Positions 17,279 through 24,832 of a DNA stretch of 31,679 nucleotides are shown piece after piece; position 1 is the first letter of the stretch, and the number at the start of each line of letters is the position of its first letter. Origin of the DNA: Streptomyces sp. NRRL F-5122 (GTDB lineage: Bacteria; Actinomycetota; Actinomycetes; Streptomycetales; Streptomycetaceae); the NCBI RefSeq assembly GCF_001507435.1, contig NZ_LMWH01000272.1:1-31679 (forward strand), written 5' to 3'. The translations under genes were made by a program, and so were the position numbers. The notes under the pieces were generated by a model, which did no database searches, had not been told where the DNA came from, and was given only the letters and a program-made list of their open reading frames with translations.

Positions 17279-18129
17279 GCGCTGACTGCTCCTGGTGACA
17301 GGTCGTAGGTATCGGGTCGCCGGTCGCGCAGGTGGCCCATCGACCGGCGGGCGGTCTCCAGCGCCTGCACGACGTCGATCTCGGCGACGGCGATACCGGC
17401 CGCGATACCGGTGTCGGCGAGGATCTCGCCGCCGGGGTCGACGACCTTGGCGCTGCCGACAAAGCGTAGCGAGCCAAAGGTGCCGGCCTGGTTGGCGGAC
17501 AGCCACACGATCTGGTTCTCCAGGGCGCGGGCCCGGTCGAACAGGTCGAAGCGTCGTTTCCAGCGGTCCTGTGCGAGATCGGCGACCGCGTTGGTGCGGG
17601 AGCCGGGCCAGGCAGAGACACAGACGCCGATCTGAGCGCCGTCCAGGGCCAGGGCGCGAGCGGACTCCGGGAACGCCTTGTCGTAGCAGATCATCATGCC
17701 GATCCGGCCGACGGGCGTGTCGAAGGCGTGGAAGCGATCGCCGGAGGAGTAGGACGCGTCTTCGCTCAGCGGCTGGTGGACCTTGCGGTGGTTGCCGAGG
17801 ACGCCGTCGCCGGTGACGCAGACGACGCTGTTGTAGCGGCGGCCCTCGCCGTCGGCTTCGCAGTATCCGGCCACGACCGTCATCTCCCCGGCGAGGGCGG
17901 CCAGTCGGCCGATCTCCGGGCCGTCCACGGCGAGCGCGGGCGGGCCGTCGTCGAGTTCGGTGTCGTTGTCGAGGCTGAGGAGGTAGCCGCCCAGGCATGC
18001 CTCCGGCAGGGCGAGCAGCGTTGCGCCCGCCTCTCGGGCTTCCTTGATCAGCTGTTCGGCGATCAGGAAGTCCTCCTCCAGGTCGCGGCTGAACTCGGCG
18101 GCCACGGCGGCCACGCGCAGGGTGGTCAT
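17275..18129 (-). CDS. Nit1-type nitrilase / carbon-nitrogen hydrolase (Sll0784 type)
   Basis: The ATG at 18129 overlaps the stop of the MSMEG_0567-type gene (ATGA); the frame is open further upstream but only within that gene. The product is 284 aa. The catalytic triad is complete: Glu43 in LLALPEACLGGY, Lys116 in LGNHRKVHQP and Cys148 in GMMICYDKAFPES, with the second structural Glu at 123. Nitrilases hydrolyse nitriles or amides through a thioester on Cys. In Nit1 clusters this gene is the defining member; the cluster enzyme in Pseudomonas (nit1C) is needed for cyanide assimilation, and the cyanobacterial Sll0784 group is its relative. The physiological substrate here is unknown. It is immediately followed by an inactivated-looking duplicate. 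Confidence 0.94.
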   Translation of the reverse strand: MTTLRVAAVAAEFSRDLEEDFLIAEQLIKEAREAGATLLALPEACLGGYLLSLDNDTELDDGPPALAVDGPEIGRLAALAGEMTVVAGYCEADGEGRRYNSVVCVTGDGVLGNHRKVHQPLSEDASYSSGDRFHAFDTPVGRIGMMICYDKAFPESARALALDGAQIGVCVSAWPGSRTNAVADLAQDRWKRRFDLFDRARALENQIVWLSANQAGTFGSLRFVGSAKVVDPGGEILADTGIAAGIAVAEIDVVQALETARRSMGHLRDRRPDTYDLSPGAVSA

Positions 18130-19559
18130 GCTGTTCCCATCCCGGTCACCGTCGAGGTGACCGCTTCGGTGATCTCTCCGTCGGGCCAGCGCAGGCCCAC
18201 GCCTGCTCCGGTGGTCAGTTCGCCGCAGACCGCACTGGTGGCGGGCCCGGCGGGCAGCGGCAGGGCGGATGGACTGTCGGCGGTGAGCATCGCGAAACCG
18301 GGAAAGCAAGTGAGCCAGTCGCCCACGCTCGCGTTGCTCGGACGGGGTGTGGTGGCCACGTCGAGGATCGCCTGGCAGTTGCTCGCCTCAGCGAGCATGC
18401 CGAGCGTCCCGGCGATCCCGGCCATCGACACGTCCTTCGCGGCGGCGGGCCGGGCGGCCGCCACCGCGGCGGTCATGGTGCGCAGTTCGTCCGAACGGCG
18501 ATGGCTGGTCGAGTCCCATTGGCGCCCCCGGTAGCCCGAGCGCCATCCCCCGCCGAGGTCGGCGGTCAGCCGTATGGCATGGCCGGGGCGTCCGCCACCG
18601 CCTGGCACCGGCCGGTCGGTGCGGCCGAGTGCTGTCGCCGAGAGGGCGGCGGGGACGCCGAGCTGGGTGTGCCCGCCGAGCACTGGCAAGCCGTACGCCG
18701 TCGCTGCCCGTGCGAGTCCGGCCAGGACCCGGGCGGCGTGTGCCGCGTCGCGGGCGCCAACGGCGTTCAGCAGACCGAGCGGTGCGGCTCCCATCGCCGC
18801 GAGGTCGTTGACGTTGACGAGGACCGCGCACCATCCCGCCCAGTCGGGGTCCCGCTCGACCATGGAGGGCACGATCGCGTCGCACGCCGCGATCATGTCG
18901 GTGCCGGGGACGGGAGCCCCGTCGTCACCGACAAAGCCCGGAGGAGGGTTCAGTGCGGTCAGGAGCGGCCCCAGAGGGGACTTCGTGGCTGCCACGAGTG
19001 CGGCAATACGGCCGATCGGCCAGCGCATCAGGACGTGCGGCGCGCCCGCGACCGTTGTGTTGCGCACCCGCTGCCAGCCCAGGCGCTGGAACAGAACCTC
19101 GCTGCGGGTCTGGACGGTCGCGTCGAACCGCAGCACGCCCTGCGTCTCTGCCCAGGCGCAGGCGGCCCGCACCAGCGCCGCGCCGATGCCGCGCGCGCCG
19201 CGGGCCTGGCGGGCGACGACGAGCCGCCCGCCCTGCCACCAGCCGAGGTCGGGGCCGTCATCGACCGGGCCAAGGCGCACTCCGCCCACCACGACTCCGT
19301 GCGGGTCCTTCGCGACCATGACCACGGTCCGCGGATCGCTGTCGCGACCATCCAGGTCGTGGTGCGCGAAGAGCCGCTGTTCGCGGACGAACGCGTCGCG
19401 GCGCAGCCTCCGGTAGGCGGTCACGTCCGCCGAGCTGCCCGCCTCCTCGATCCGGTAAGCGGTCTGCTGCCGGGCGAGCGTGCTGCGGTCGCCGAGCAGG
19501 GCCAGAATGTCCGGTGTACTGCCCACGGCCGGCCCGACGACAAAGCCGTCGAGGTTCAC
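18126..19559 (-). CDS. MSMEG_0567/Sll0787 family protein: GNAT domain fused to AIR-synthase-like domain
   Basis: A 477-aa two-domain protein. Residues about 30-175 form a GNAT-like acetyltransferase domain (VVGGVRLGPV, GGRLVVARQARGARGIGAAL, VLFQRLGWQRV), with the acetyl-CoA loop R-x-x-G-I-G in ARGARGIGAAL. Residues about 190-477 resemble the AIR synthase/PurM fold (GDDGAPVPGTDMIAACDAIV, VLVNVNDLAAMGAAPLGLLN, VLGGHTQLGVPAALSATALG), an ATP-binding scaffold. This fusion is specific to Nit1-type clusters. GTG 19559 starts four bases after the radical SAM stop and the gene ends overlapping the nitrilase start. The reaction is unknown; an ATP-dependent ligation or cyclisation plus acyl transfer is inferred from the folds only. 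Confidence 0.92.
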   Translation of the reverse strand: MNLDGFVVGPAVGSTPDILALLGDRSTLARQQTAYRIEEAGSSADVTAYRRLRRDAFVREQRLFAHHDLDGRDSDPRTVVMVAKDPHGVVVGGVRLGPVDDGPDLGWWQGGRLVVARQARGARGIGAALVRAACAWAETQGVLRFDATVQTRSEVLFQRLGWQRVRNTTVAGAPHVLMRWPIGRIAALVAATKSPLGPLLTALNPPPGFVGDDGAPVPGTDMIAACDAIVPSMVERDPDWAGWCAVLVNVNDLAAMGAAPLGLLNAVGARDAAHAARVLAGLARAATAYGLPVLGGHTQLGVPAALSATALGRTDRPVPGGGGRPGHAIRLTADLGGGWRSGYRGRQWDSTSHRRSDELRTMTAAVAAARPAAAKDVSMAGIAGTLGMLAEASNCQAILDVATTPRPSNASVGDWLTCFPGFAMLTADSPSALPLPAGPATSAVCGELTTGAGVGLRWPDGEITEAVTSTVTGMGTA

Positions 19560-19563
19560 GGCG

Positions 19564-20655
19564 TCACCCGCCCGCTGCCGGGAGCACGCTGCACGCCCCG
19601 CAGGCGGCGCAACCGGCCTTCTGATCGGCGCCGCTCATGCCGGCCGCCCGGAGCTTGGCGGCAACACCCTCGGTGACGTACCGCAGCAGATCCGCGCTGG
19701 GCGCCGTGATCCCATCGCGGGCGGCGAGCGTACCGCTCATCGGTCGGAAGGGGACCACGAAGGGGTAGATCCCGCGGTCTATCAACTTCCCCGCGCCCTC
19801 AACGAGTTCGTCAGGGTCCTCGCCCAGGCCCACGAGGAGGTAGGTGGAGACCCGGTTGGGGCCGAACACGCGTACCGCCTCGTCCCACGCGGCGTCGTAC
19901 TCGGTGAGCGCAACGGTCGACTTGCCGGGCATCCATCGCCTTCGCACCGCGTCGTCGAGGGATTCGACATGAATGCCGATGGCGGTGGCGCCGGCGTCGT
20001 GCAGGGCGCGGATCCAGGACAGGTCGCCGGGCGGTTCGCACTGCACCTGGATGGGCAGGTTCGGCACCGCCCTGAGGACCGCGCGGACCGACCTTACGAG
20101 GTTACGGGCGCCTCGGTCGGGGCCGGTGGTGGTGCCCGTGGTCATGACCATCTGCTTGACGCCGTCGAGTCGCACGGCGGCCTCGGCGACCTCGGCGAGC
20201 TGCGCGGGGGTCTTGGCCGCGACCGTGGCGCCGACGCGCAGGGACTCCTCGATGGTGCAGAAGCGGCAGCGGTCGGACTCGCCGTAGCGGATACAGGTCT
20301 GTACGACGGTGGTGGCGAGGACGTCCGAGCCGTGCAGGCGGGCGATCTGCTCGTAGCGGATGCCGTCGGCGGTGGTCAGATCGTAGAACGCAGGCCGCTG
20401 GACGGTCGTCAGGGTGATCCCGGTGTCCTCGTCACCGAGCCAGACTTTGCCGTCGCGTACGGAGTAGGGACTGCCGTGGTTGCGAGGGAGCGCCGCGTTG
20501 GCACCGTCGACGAGGACATGGCCGTCGTCGCTGGGCCCCGCGCCGTCGGGCCTGCGCACAGGTGCGTCCAACGCGACGCCGTGCAGGGCCAGTTCGGTGC
20601 GGGTCGTGATCCGCACATCCACCGCCGTAGTGCTGTTGCCGGTGCCAACGCTCAC
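19564..20655 (-). CDS. MSMEG_0568 family radical SAM protein
   Basis: GTG 20655 has GTAGGAG at good spacing and lies nine bases after the previous stop. The product is 363 aa. The cluster-binding motif is Cys121-x8-Cys130-x2-Cys133 (CIRYGESDRCRFC), wider than the classic CxxxCxxC. A second Cys set, Cys349-x2-Cys352-x2-Cys355, ends the protein (CAACGAC) and probably binds an auxiliary iron-sulfur cluster. Strands such as MVMTTGTTTGPDRGARN and PIQVQCEPPGDLSWI fit a biotin-synthase/lipoyl-synthase-like TIM barrel. Radical SAM enzymes reductively cleave S-adenosylmethionine to start radical chemistry. Within the Nit1 operon it is the likeliest committed-step enzyme, but its substrate is not known. 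Confidence 0.94.
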   Translation of the reverse strand: MSVGTGNSTTAVDVRITTRTELALHGVALDAPVRRPDGAGPSDDGHVLVDGANAALPRNHGSPYSVRDGKVWLGDEDTGITLTTVQRPAFYDLTTADGIRYEQIARLHGSDVLATTVVQTCIRYGESDRCRFCTIEESLRVGATVAAKTPAQLAEVAEAAVRLDGVKQMVMTTGTTTGPDRGARNLVRSVRAVLRAVPNLPIQVQCEPPGDLSWIRALHDAGATAIGIHVESLDDAVRRRWMPGKSTVALTEYDAAWDEAVRVFGPNRVSTYLLVGLGEDPDELVEGAGKLIDRGIYPFVVPFRPMSGTLAARDGITAPSADLLRYVTEGVAAKLRAAGMSGADQKAGCAACGACSVLPAAGG

Positions 20656-20664
20656 GTAGTGCTC

Positions 20665-21186
20665 CTACAGCTGGTAGGTGGAGTTGATGATGGCGCCCTT
20701 GCGCGCGTAGTGGATCAGTGCGTCCTGGACATCCAGGGGGTGGGTGGGGATGACTCCCTCGATGAGGTCCTCCTCACGTGCACCGTGCAGGGACAGGCCG
20801 AAGCGGCAGCAGTAGACCTTGCCGCCCTCGGCGATGAACGTCTTGAGCTGGTTGTTGATGTTGTGCTCGCCGGGGAACGCGGAGTTGCCGACGGTCGGGA
20901 AGCCGCGCGTGGCCAGGCAGTTGAGGGAGCCGGGACCGTAGAAGTAGATGGCGGTCTCGAAGCCCTTACGCAGAGCGCGGGTCGCCTGGAGGACGGCGAC
21001 GAAGGACACGGAGGACTCGTGGGCGATGCCGTGGACGAGGGTGAAGTAGGTCTCGCCGTTCTCCGCCTCATAGTCGGGGAAGACCTTGGTGGAGCCGTAG
21101 ATGCTGCTGCCCTCGGGGAGCGAGGGGTGAGGGATCTCGCTGAGGGACTTCTGCTCGACATCACTGAGTTGAGCGGTTTCGGACAC
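20665..21186 (-). CDS. MSMEG_0572/Sll0783 family nitrogen-starvation response protein
   Basis: GTG 21186 is preceded by AAGGAG seven bases upstream. The product is 173 aa and soluble. Recognisable family segments are HPSLPEGSSIYGSTKVFPDY, YFTLVHGIAHESSVSFVAVL, ATRALRKGFETAIYFYGPGS and KVYCCRFGLSLHGAREEDLI, with an adjacent Cys pair in the last. The alternation suggests a DsrE-like alpha/beta fold. In Synechocystis the homologue Sll0783 is strongly induced on nitrogen starvation. No catalytic role is established. It sits fourth in the operon, between the amidohydrolase (39 bp away) and the radical SAM gene (9 bp away). Confidence 0.93.
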   Translation of the reverse strand: MSETAQLSDVEQKSLSEIPHPSLPEGSSIYGSTKVFPDYEAENGETYFTLVHGIAHESSVSFVAVLQATRALRKGFETAIYFYGPGSLNCLATRGFPTVGNSAFPGEHNINNQLKTFIAEGGKVYCCRFGLSLHGAREEDLIEGVIPTHPLDVQDALIHYARKGAIINSTYQL

Positions 21187-21225
21187 GAAAATCTCCTTAT
21201 GCAGGGCAGTGGCTGGGGAGTCGGA

Positions 21226-22041
21226 TCAGTCGTAGAGCGCAGCGAAGGTGTCCCGGAAGACCAGGTGGCCGAGTTCACCGCCGCCGGTGGCTTCGGCGAG
21301 GCGGGCGTATTCGCCGGTGAAGTCTCCCCATGGCTGGTCGCTGGCGAAGAGCACCCGGTCGTGGCCGATGCCGCGGCGCTCGATCTCCTGGGCTAGCCAG
21401 CGGGACGTGAACCCGATGGCCCAGGAGAGGTCGGTGTAGACGCGCTTGCCTAGGCTTATCCAGTCGAAGAACCGGGAGCCGGCGAGCTTGATGTGTCCGC
21501 TCATCCCGCCGCCGAAGTGCACGAGATGAACCGGTACCTGGTCGGCGTACCAGTCGACGAGGTGGCCCACCTCGTCGATGTCGGAAGCGGCGCCGGGAGA
21601 GGTGTGAACGTGCACGACGAGGTTGTGGCGGGCGGCCGTGGCGAAGATGCGGTCCAGCTGTGGGCGGCAGGCGGGGTCTGTGGGGCGACCGCCCAGCAGG
21701 AAGCTCAGCTTGAGGGCCTTGACTCCGCTTTCCCCGGCCAGTGCGAGAGCCTGCGCAGTGCGCGGGGCGTCCTCCGGACGGGGAGACACCCACAGACCGG
21801 CACGGATCCGGTCGTCGCTCTGCGCGGCCTGGATCACCAACTCGTTGAAGGAGAAGGCGATCGCGGGATCAGGGACGCCGTAGTTGGGGATGACCAGGGC
21901 GCGTTCGGTGCCCTCCGCGTCCAGGTCGGCGATCAGTTGCTTGACCGTGGCTCGGGCGGTGGTGTCGGGGTTGACGGGCGGCCCACCGTAAAAGGGATAC
22001 GCGGGTAGGGCGCCGATGTGGCGGTGTGCGTCATAGACCAT
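21226..22041 (-). CDS. Amidohydrolase-2 family metal-dependent hydrolase (Nit1 cluster member)
   Basis: The ATG at 22041 has GAGGAG seven bases upstream, and the gene starts 12 bp after the flavoprotein stop. The product is 271 aa. The metal-binding His-x-His of the amidohydrolase superfamily is at residues 6-8 (YDAHRHIG). A further His ligand lies in NLVVHVHTSPGA, another candidate in VHLVHFGGG, and the C-terminal catalytic Asp in VLFASDQPWGDF. This is a TIM-barrel hydrolase or decarboxylase of the ACMSD/aminocarboxymuconate type. A member of this family is usual in MSMEG_0565-0572 clusters. It may remove a carboxyl or hydrolyse a C-N bond in the pathway intermediate; that is inference. Confidence 0.92.
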   Translation of the reverse strand: MVYDAHRHIGALPAYPFYGGPPVNPDTTARATVKQLIADLDAEGTERALVIPNYGVPDPAIAFSFNELVIQAAQSDDRIRAGLWVSPRPEDAPRTAQALALAGESGVKALKLSFLLGGRPTDPACRPQLDRIFATAARHNLVVHVHTSPGAASDIDEVGHLVDWYADQVPVHLVHFGGGMSGHIKLAGSRFFDWISLGKRVYTDLSWAIGFTSRWLAQEIERRGIGHDRVLFASDQPWGDFTGEYARLAEATGGGELGHLVFRDTFAALYD

Positions 22042-22053
22042 GCTTGTGTCTCC

Positions 22054-23379
22054 TCAGCCGATCGGGAAAGCGGAGACGAGCCCGGTCGGCGCACCCGTGA
22101 GGGCGCCGCACACATCTGCCAGCCGGCGAGAGGCGTCGATGTGGTCGGCGAGGAACTCGGCGTCCCGGCCCACTGCCTCGAATCGCCCCGAGCCCCACGA
22201 GTACTGCCAGGGCAGGCCCAGGAAGTGCAGACCCGGCGTGCTGGTAGCTCCGCGCCAGTGCATCGGGTAGCCACGGCCGTCGAAGACGGGTGCCTCGATC
22301 CATCGGTGGTCGCGGCGAAAGCCGGTTGCCCAGACGACAGAGGTGATGCCTGCGCTCCCCAGGTCCAGTTCGCGCTGCTGCTCGGCCGGCTCCCACACAG
22401 GGACGTAGCGGGGCTCGACGGGGGCATCGATCCCGTGCGCGGCGATATGCATGTCGATGGCGTCCTTGATGCCCTCGGCGACGGCATCGGCATGCTCGAG
22501 GTTCGCCCCGAGGTCGTCAGCGAACTCCAGTCCCCCTGCGCCGCTGATCCCGGCCAGCCGCCCGTACAGGCGCATGCCCTCGCGGGCGAAGGCACGCAGG
22601 TCGATGTCACGGCCACCGTCACGTCCGGTGACGTAGTGGTTGACCCGCATGCGCACGGCCTCGGCGTCGTCGAAGTCGTCGATGGACTTGGCGTAGTGGC
22701 CCATGTCGTGAAGCCACGCCACGCAGTCACGGCCGCGGTAGAAGCGGGCCACGCGGGGGGCGCTTCCGACGGCCAGGTGCACTCGGCGCCCGGCGAGATG
22801 AAGGTCCTCGGCGATCTGACAGCCGGACTGACCGGTGCCGACCACGAGGACGGCGCCGTCGGGAAGTTGGTCCGCGCTGCGGTAACGGGAGGAGTGGACC
22901 TGGGTGATGCCGTCGGGCAGTCGCTGGGCCATCAGGGGAATGGACGGCGTGTGGTACGGCCCGGTGGCGACGACCACTTGCTCTGCGGTGAAGTCTCCGG
23001 CAGTGGTGGAAAGGTCGAACACGCCGCTTGGAGAGCGCCGCAGCCGGGTGACCGTCACATCCTCCACCAGCGGCGGCCGGAAGAGAGTGGCATAGTCCTC
23101 CAGGTACCGGACGATCTCGTCGCGGACCATGAACCCGTCCGGGTCGTCGCCCTGATAGGGGTACCCGGGCAGTCTGCACTGCCAGTTGGGTGTCACCAGG
23201 CAGAAGGAGTCCCAGCGCCGCTCGCGCCACTCGTGCCCGACCCGGTTCGCCTCGACGACTACGTGCTCGACACCGCGCTCACGCAGGCAGTAGCTCATCG
23301 AGAGCCCCGCCTGACCGCCGCCGACCACCGCCACGGGATAGTGGGCGCCGGTCAGCCGTATCGCCTGAGTCGGGCTCAC
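22054..23379 (-). CDS. MSMEG_0569 family flavin-dependent oxidoreductase
   Basis: GTG 23379 overlaps the stop of the preceding small gene (GTGA). The product is 441 aa. Two dinucleotide-binding Rossmann motifs are clear: GGGQAG at residues 20-25 (FAD) and GTGQSG in GAVLVVGTGQSGCQIAEDLH (NADPH). The ATG motif VVWATGFRRD lies near the C-terminus, and FYRGRDCVAWLHDMGHYAKS is between. The layout is that of class B flavoprotein monooxygenases and related N-hydroxylating or Baeyer-Villiger enzymes. In Nit1 clusters it is constant; it probably oxygenates or oxidises an amine or side chain of the pathway intermediate. The substrate is unknown. Confidence 0.94.
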   Translation of the reverse strand: MSPTQAIRLTGAHYPVAVVGGGQAGLSMSYCLRERGVEHVVVEANRVGHEWRERRWDSFCLVTPNWQCRLPGYPYQGDDPDGFMVRDEIVRYLEDYATLFRPPLVEDVTVTRLRRSPSGVFDLSTTAGDFTAEQVVVATGPYHTPSIPLMAQRLPDGITQVHSSRYRSADQLPDGAVLVVGTGQSGCQIAEDLHLAGRRVHLAVGSAPRVARFYRGRDCVAWLHDMGHYAKSIDDFDDAEAVRMRVNHYVTGRDGGRDIDLRAFAREGMRLYGRLAGISGAGGLEFADDLGANLEHADAVAEGIKDAIDMHIAAHGIDAPVEPRYVPVWEPAEQQRELDLGSAGITSVVWATGFRRDHRWIEAPVFDGRGYPMHWRGATSTPGLHFLGLPWQYSWGSGRFEAVGRDAEFLADHIDASRRLADVCGALTGAPTGLVSAFPIG

Positions 23380-23681
23380 CGCGTGCTCCCGTCAGCGCCG
23401 GTCAGGGCCTCAACCGTGACCTTGGCATCGCCTTCGGCCGCGTAGGCGGCAGCGGTCTGCTCGATCTGTTCGATCTGCTCAGATGCACCGGTGCAGTAGA
23501 AGCCGAACTTCTCCCTCACCCGTTCACCGGCGATACCGAGTGCCGTACGGCTGCGCTCGACGAAATCCGCGAGAGGGTACTGACCGCCGGGAACGAAATA
23601 GTCCTCGACTACAGTAGAGGGGGAATAACAGCGCTGCGTCGCACCGTCGGGCCAGCGCACATGAAAATACATCTCGGGCAT
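23376..23681 (-). CDS. MSMEG_0570 family nitrogen-starvation response protein
   Basis: The first gene of the Nit1-type operon. The ATG at 23681 has GGAGG five bases upstream; an in-frame ATG at 23693 would add four residues but overlaps that site. The product is 101 aa, starting MPEMYFHVRWPDGATQRCYS, followed by VERSRTALGIAGERVREKFG. These are the diagnostic stretches of the MSMEG_0570 family, and a conserved Cys is followed by SPSTVV. The C-terminal tail (after EQIEQIEQTAAAYA) is variable. No catalytic role is established; the small size suggests a carrier, chaperone or regulatory subunit. Upstream 190 bp form the presumed promoter region of the whole operon. Confidence 0.92.
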   Translation of the reverse strand: MPEMYFHVRWPDGATQRCYSPSTVVEDYFVPGGQYPLADFVERSRTALGIAGERVREKFGFYCTGASEQIEQIEQTAAAYAAEGDAKVTVEALTGADGSTR

Positions 23682-24255
23682 GACATCCTCCATGCCGGGC
23701 GGTGAGGTCTCGACACTTCGCCGCTGTCCGTTGAGTCCAACTCCAACGCCCTGAGATTTCCGAGCGAAGTCGTCCGGATAAAAGAGGAGTTGCTGAATCC
23801 TCACGCCTGGACCGGCGCAGATTGACACGTTCTCGTTCTGGTTGGCCTCGAGCGGAAACAACCCCCTCCCCGCAAGGGGATGACTCAGTGAGGCGGATCA
23901 GCCTGGTCGGCGTGTCCGGTTCGGGAACTGAGCTGTCGGTCCGATACGGGGACGTCGCCGTGCGCCGTGGCGGAGGAATAACGGAACCTAGGTCAACCGC
24001 CGCTGTCGCCGGAGGAACGGCGCCTCCGTTGTCCGGGCCACAGGCCGTTGACGGACCGGACGGTGCGCGATCCTTTATGTACGGCGCACCGGCGTCCAGC
24101 GGGAAGGCAGACAGGACCCGGGCTTCAGTCCGGGCGGGACCCACCGCCGCAGGTTCCGGGGCAGGAACAAGCCGGCACCCCGCCTCCGCAGCGTGCACGA
24201 CGACACGGCCCTCCCCAGGAGGTGCTGGGGCGCCCAACGATGAGCCCGAGCCGCA
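23682..24255. other. Leader and promoter region of the Nit1-type operon plus gene-free DNA
   Basis: About 570 bp without a convincing gene. The part next to 23681 should contain the operon promoter; on the minus strand a TTTTAT segment lies near 23783, but no confident -35/-10 pair and no clear GlnR-type site are seen. Small hairpins are present, for example CGGAGG and CCTCCG at about 24009-24027, and CCCGGG with CCGGG near 24118-24134. Long open frames here have random composition. Confidence 0.45.
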
Positions 24256-24460
24256 CGCCGGCTGGGCAATTTCGTTTGGATCGGGCGGTCGTTGGTCCGG
24301 GCGCGCCGTTGGCTGACGCGCAGCGGGCGCGGATCGAGCCGTTACTCCCCGACCGGATACCGAAGCGGGGTGGTCGCCGGGGTTCTGAGGAAGGGGTTGC
24401 GGTTGGCTGGCGCCCAGCGGCGCTATTCCGGTACCGCCGGACGGAGAATTGCCAGGACGG
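24256..24460 (+). pseudogene. IS5-type transposase N-terminal fragment (DUF4096-like)
   Basis: The plus strand around 24307-24378 reads PLADAQRARIEPLLPDRIPK and then RGGR, the standard N-terminus of IS5-family transposases with a DUF4096 domain. After RGGR the frame degenerates; traces such as LFRYR near 24423 fit the same domain after a shift. The rest of the transposase is absent. Confidence 0.75.
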
Positions 24461-24662
24461 TGTCTTCCCCTGGGTATGCCACCGACTGTGGCCGCACTCT
24501 GATTGACCGCACGCTGTATCTGCCGGCGGCGCGGACCGATGACCGCGAGGGGTGCCGTCGGGCCGGCATCACCGACGGCGTGGGCCTCAAAACCAAAGTG
24601 GCGACCGCCAGGGCTATGGTCCGCCGGGCGATCGATAACAAGGCCCCGTATCCGGTTTGGGG
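24461..24662 (+). pseudogene. IS701-type transposase fragment
   Basis: The plus strand encodes GYATDCGRTLIDRTLYLPAA, followed by RTDDREGCRRAGITD, VGLKTKVATARAMVRRAIDN and KAPYPVWGD. This matches the central part of IS701-family transposases (typically G-LIDRELYLP, then TDD-R-RC-AAGI, and TK---A--M--RA). Only about 65 codons survive, with no start and no catalytic C-terminus. It directly joins an IS5-type fragment on one side and an opposite-strand fragment on the other. Confidence 0.75.
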
Positions 24663-24805
24663 TGACCGCGCAGGTAGAGCACGGTGGCCAGGACTCTGTC
24701 GGCGGTGGTCAGTTTGTCCTTGGCGCCTGCGCCGCGAGCACGGATGCGTTTGCCTCCTCGCTGGTGCAGTCGTTCTGCGGGAGTCCTCCCGGCCGCAGCG
24801 GCCAC
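24663..24805 (-). pseudogene. Transposase fragment with HTH_Tnp_4-like domain
   Basis: On the minus strand the frame reads AERLHQRGGKRIRARGAGAK and DKLTTADRVLATVLYLRGHP. The run LTTADRVLATVLYLR is typical of the N-terminal helix-turn-helix of DDE-superfamily transposases common in Streptomyces. The rest is missing: it stops at the IS701 fragment. The assignment is by recalled family sequence. Confidence 0.6.
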
Positions 24806-24832
24806 GCGACCCGACGCGGGTCAGCTTCACCC

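Noticed and set aside
19480..21396. A 638-codon plus-strand open frame
   Set aside because: It lies opposite the radical SAM, MSMEG_0572 and amidohydrolase genes, whose families are clear on the minus strand. It is the usual high-GC antisense frame, rich in Gly, Val, Arg and Asp with no recognisable domain.
22018..23445. A 475-codon plus-strand open frame
   Set aside because: It is antisense to the MSMEG_0569 flavoprotein, which has clear FAD and NADPH motifs on the minus strand.
23822..24316. A plus-strand frame upstream of the Nit1 operon
   Set aside because: It has no start signal, is Gly/Ser/Arg-rich with no domain, and probably reflects base composition alone.
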